Below, in pieces: positions 5,394-6,904 of a stretch of DNA of 6,904 nucleotides. The number at the start of each line of letters is the position of its first letter. Position 1 is the first letter of the stretch. Origin of the DNA: Candidatus Zixiibacteriota bacterium (GTDB lineage Bacteria; Zixibacteria; MSB-5A5; GN15; PGXB01). Both the position numbers and the translations under genes were made by a program. The notes under the pieces are model-generated. The model had not been told where the DNA came from and searched no databases. It saw nothing but the letters and a program-made list of their open reading frames with translations. Location of the stretch: NCBI GenBank assembly GCA_030642025.1, contig DAOWOO010000073.1, positions 1 to 6,904 of the forward strand, read 5' to 3'.

Positions 5394-5762
5394 TTACCGG
5401 CTTTTTATGGCTTCGGCAAAGTCCTCTCTGATCGGGTGAAAAATATCCAGCATAACAAACGGCTCATCACCGACACATTCGGCACTGTGCTTAACATTCG
5501 GCGGGAAATGGCAGAAATCGCCTGCCTTGACAGTTCTGGTCTGATCCCCGATAATCATGATTGCTTTTCCCGACTGCACCCGGCCCATCTGTTCATGCGG
5601 GTGAGAGTGGGTTGGCACCGAGTAGCCGGGATGAATGGTGGTCAGCACCATCATCATCTTTTCACCCTGAAGGCCGACCAGGACCGATGTTTCAACCCCG
5701 GCCATTGGCTTGAATGAAGGGGCCTCGGACGATTCGATAAAATATTTGGATATTTCAGGCAT
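5394..5762 (-). CDS. Cupin-domain protein with intact metal-binding motif
   Basis: This is a 122-residue single-domain cupin, probably cytoplasmic. Motif 1 spans about 46-65, G-x5-H52-S-H54-P-H56-E57-Q58 ending at G65. Motif 2 spans 81-92, GDFCHFPPNVKH, with H92. H52, H54 (or H56), E57/Q58 and H92 can form the usual metal site. The C-terminus FHPIREDFAEAI is common in small cupins. Substrate is unknown: an isomerase, dioxygenase or sensor role would each fit. The frame is open to an ATG at 5831, but the start at 5762 is preferred for three reasons: AGGAG sits 9 bases before it, the domain begins there, and a good sigma70 promoter (TTGACT/TAGAAT) lies at 5831-5803, inside the longer frame. It heads a likely unit with the methyltransferase and the Crp/Fnr regulator. 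Confidence 0.8.
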   Translation of the reverse strand: MPEISKYFIESSEAPSFKPMAGVETSVLVGLQGEKMMMVLTTIHPGYSVPTHSHPHEQMGRVQSGKAIMIIGDQTRTVKAGDFCHFPPNVKHSAECVGDEPFVMLDIFHPIREDFAEAIKSR

Positions 5763-5793
5763 TGCATTTTTCTCCTGATTGGAAAAGTTCTTT

Positions 5794-5812
5794 ATTGTGA
5801 TAATTCTACAAT
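5794..5812. promoter_or_regulatory. Inverted repeat over the -10 of the cupin promoter, possible operator
   Basis: ATTGT (5794-5798) and ACAAT (5808-5812) are inverted copies separated by nine bases and cover the -10 and start region of the cupin promoter. The arms are short, and the odd centre differs from Crp/Fnr sites. A repressor site is possible but unproven. Confidence 0.2.
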
Positions 5813-5831
5813 CTGAATACCTGAGAGTCAA
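5796..5831 (-). promoter_or_regulatory. Sigma70-type promoter of the cupin/methyltransferase/regulator unit
   Basis: On the minus strand TTGACT (5831-5826; 5 of 6 to consensus) and TAGAAT (5808-5803; 5 of 6) are separated by exactly 17 bases. The start would be near 5796, giving a 34-base leader to ATG 5762 with AGGAG inside it. This is the best core promoter in the window and argues against the upstream ATG at 5831. Confidence 0.7.
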
Positions 5832-5946
5832 GTCATTCAGCCCGGTTTTGCTCGTCTATCATATGCAGGGCAGATTAAACAGGGGTCTGGTTTATGCCGG
5901 TTAATCGACTGAAAACGACCTGCCGGGTCGAAGTGATGCGCGGCTA

Positions 5947-5996
5947 TTGATTTTAATCACTTTATATTTCGCTGTTGTTACTTTATAGAATCGGTA
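5947..5996 (+). promoter_or_regulatory. FNR-like box and -10 element upstream of proS
   Basis: TTGAT-TTTA-ATCAC (5947-5960) matches TTGAT-N4-ATCAA at 9 of 10. A -10 candidate TATAGA (5984-5989) lies downstream with a very poor -35 (TTTATA 5961-5966). A start near 5995-5996 would place the box centre at about -42. A second -10 candidate, TATTAT (5995-6000), would change this geometry. The box could also act on the divergent cupin, about 155 bases from its promoter. The rest of 5763-6088 holds only a small hairpin (CGACC 5916-5920 with GGTCG 5926-5930) and no convincing gene. Confidence 0.4.
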
Positions 5997-6088
5997 TTAT
6001 TATATCAATCTGGCGGGTTGTCGAAACTATCCGGCAAACTGGCCGATAATGGCATACAAAGACTAATTAGAACAGAGAGAAGTAACCG

Positions 6089-6904
6089 ATGGCGAACAAG
6101 AACAAGGTTCCGAAAACTGCAATAACACCCCGGCGGGAAGAAGATTATCCCGAGTGGTACCAGAACGTGATCAAAGAAGCCGATATGGCCGAAATGTCGC
6201 ATGTCCGCGGCTGTATGGTGATCAAGCCGTGGGGATACGGCCTGTGGGAGAATTTCAAGCAGGCGCTTGATTTGAAAATAAAAGAGACCGGACACGAGAA
6301 CGCTTATTTCCCGCTTTTTATTCCGTTGAGTTTTCTTGAAAAGGAAGCCAGTCATGTCGAGGGGTTTGCCAAGGAGTGCGCTGTTGTGACCCACCACCGG
6401 TTGGTGGAGAAGGATGGTTCTCTTATTCCGGCCGGTAAGCTCGAAGAACCTCTGGTTGTCAGGCCGACTTCGGAGACAATTATCGGCCGCTCGTTCGCCA
6501 AATGGGTGCAGTCATACCGTGATTTGCCGCTGCTGATAAACCAGTGGGTCAATGTTGTCCGCTGGGAGATGCGCCCCCGGATATTCCTGCGTACGACCGA
6601 ATTCCTGTGGCAGGAAGGACATACCGTGCATACCACCGAGGAGGAGGCACGTGAAGAAACAATGAAGATGCTCGATGTGTACCGCTGGTTTGCCGAGGAT
6701 ATCCTGGCTATCCCGGTCATTGTCGGTGAAAAAACCCCGGCCGAGCGTTTTCCCGGAGCGGAAAATACGTATTGTATCGAAGCGATGATGCAGGATAGAA
6801 AAGCGCTCCAGGCGGGGACCTCGCATTACCTGGGGCAGAATTTTGCCAAAGTGTTTGAAATACGTTTTCTCAATAAAGACGGCGTTCTTGAAGATGCTCG
6901 AACC
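6089..6904 (+). CDS. proS: Prolyl-tRNA synthetase, N-terminal 272 codons
   Basis: This class II aminoacyl-tRNA synthetase joins proline to tRNA-Pro in the cytoplasm. The frame runs from ATG 6089 to the right edge, so only 272 of roughly 480 residues are seen. It belongs to the eukaryotic/archaeal-like ProRS type without the editing insertion, as shown by the short spacing from GCMVIKPWGYGLWE (41-54) to the RPTSET loop (125-130) and by motif 2, RWEMRPRIFLRTTEFLWQEGHT (158-179). GTSHYLGQNFAKVF follows later and belongs to the proline pocket. The start is supported by the family's N-terminal DYPEWYQNVIKEADMA block (19-34) and an AGAGAGAAG stretch upstream of the ATG. It is divergent from the cupin across 326 bases that hold an FNR-like box. 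The end of the gene, with its anticodon-binding domain, is outside the window. Confidence 0.95.
   Translation, partial: MANKNKVPKTAITPRREEDYPEWYQNVIKEADMAEMSHVRGCMVIKPWGYGLWENFKQALDLKIKETGHENAYFPLFIPLSFLEKEASHVEGFAKECAVVTHHRLVEKDGSLIPAGKLEEPLVVRPTSETIIGRSFAKWVQSYRDLPLLINQWVNVVRWEMRPRIFLRTTEFLWQEGHTVHTTEEEAREETMKMLDVYRWFAEDILAIPVIVGEKTPAERFPGAENTYCIEAMMQDRKALQAGTSHYLGQNFAKVFEIRFLNKDGVLEDART

Noticed and set aside
5263..5399. FNR-type site in front of the methyltransferase or regulator gene
   Set aside because: I looked for TTGAT-N4-ATCAA with up to two mismatches in the gaps upstream of both genes (5314-5393 and 4580-4620) and saw none.
5763..5831. N-terminal extension of the cupin frame to ATG 5831
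   Set aside because: The extension overlaps a strong promoter whose start would fall downstream of 5831, has no ribosome site, and precedes the conserved domain. ATG 5762 has AGGAG.
4602..5862. 10-bp repeat CGTCTATCAT at 4602-4611 and 5853-5862
   Set aside because: Ten-base matches are expected by chance several times in a window this size, and the two sites share no further context.
5763..6088. T-box, riboswitch or small RNA in the leader of proS
   Set aside because: There is no T-box sequence or strong stem-loop followed by a T-run. Only weak local hairpins are visible.
6005..6826. Three minus-strand frames of 104-130 codons opposite proS
   Set aside because: They lie antisense to a clearly conserved synthetase frame, have no recognisable domains, and look like shadows of its codon pattern.

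Overview
The window reads as chromosomal DNA of a bacterium with a menaquinone-linked, largely anaerobic way of life. The evidence is a UbiE/MenG-type quinone methyltransferase, a ferredoxin, a polyferredoxin membrane protein of the NapH/NosR type and a Crp/Fnr-family regulator. Codon and base use in most genes is moderately GC-rich. ProS is of the eukaryotic/archaeal-like type. An uncultured FCB-type lineage such as Zixibacteria would fit, but this is a guess from general style, not a proven assignment.

Layout from left to right. Bases 1-306 (+) hold the C-terminus of an M3-family oligoendopeptidase (PepF-like). A GC-rich hairpin follows, facing the end of a convergent operon. That operon lies on the minus strand and runs leftward from 2847 to 363. 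It encodes a 265-residue ferredoxin-like protein (FrdX-like), a small cupin, and a 435-residue polytopic membrane protein with two C-terminal 4Fe-4S sites. Its upstream region carries an FNR-type palindrome placed exactly as a class II activator site would be relative to a plausible -10 element. Bases 2969-3874 (+) hold an AT-rich, probably acquired gene for an uncharacterised HEPN-like protein, bounded by short imperfect direct repeats. Bases 5762-3902 (-) hold a second likely transcription unit: a cupin, a UbiE/MenG methyltransferase and a Crp/Fnr-family regulator. Bases 5763-6088 are intergenic, with a good sigma70 promoter for the cupin and a second FNR-like box pointing at proS. From 6089 to the end (+) lies the N-terminal 272 codons of prolyl-tRNA synthetase.

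How the genes may work together: the regulator keeps the FNR recognition-helix residues (E186, S189, R190) but has only one cysteine, so it should bind TTGAT-type half-sites without FNR's Fe-S oxygen sensor. The ferredoxin operon next to it carries such a site. Gene content and regulator type resemble nitrosative-stress modules of the HcpR/Hcp/FrdX kind, but no hcp gene is present in this operon, which is bounded on both sides within the window. I infer a small redox or NO-responsive module. I see no CRISPR array, tRNA, rRNA or transposase, and nothing that proves a new system. The best leads are the regulator-operator pairing, the hcp-less ferredoxin/cupin/membrane-polyferredoxin operon, and the HEPN-like insert.
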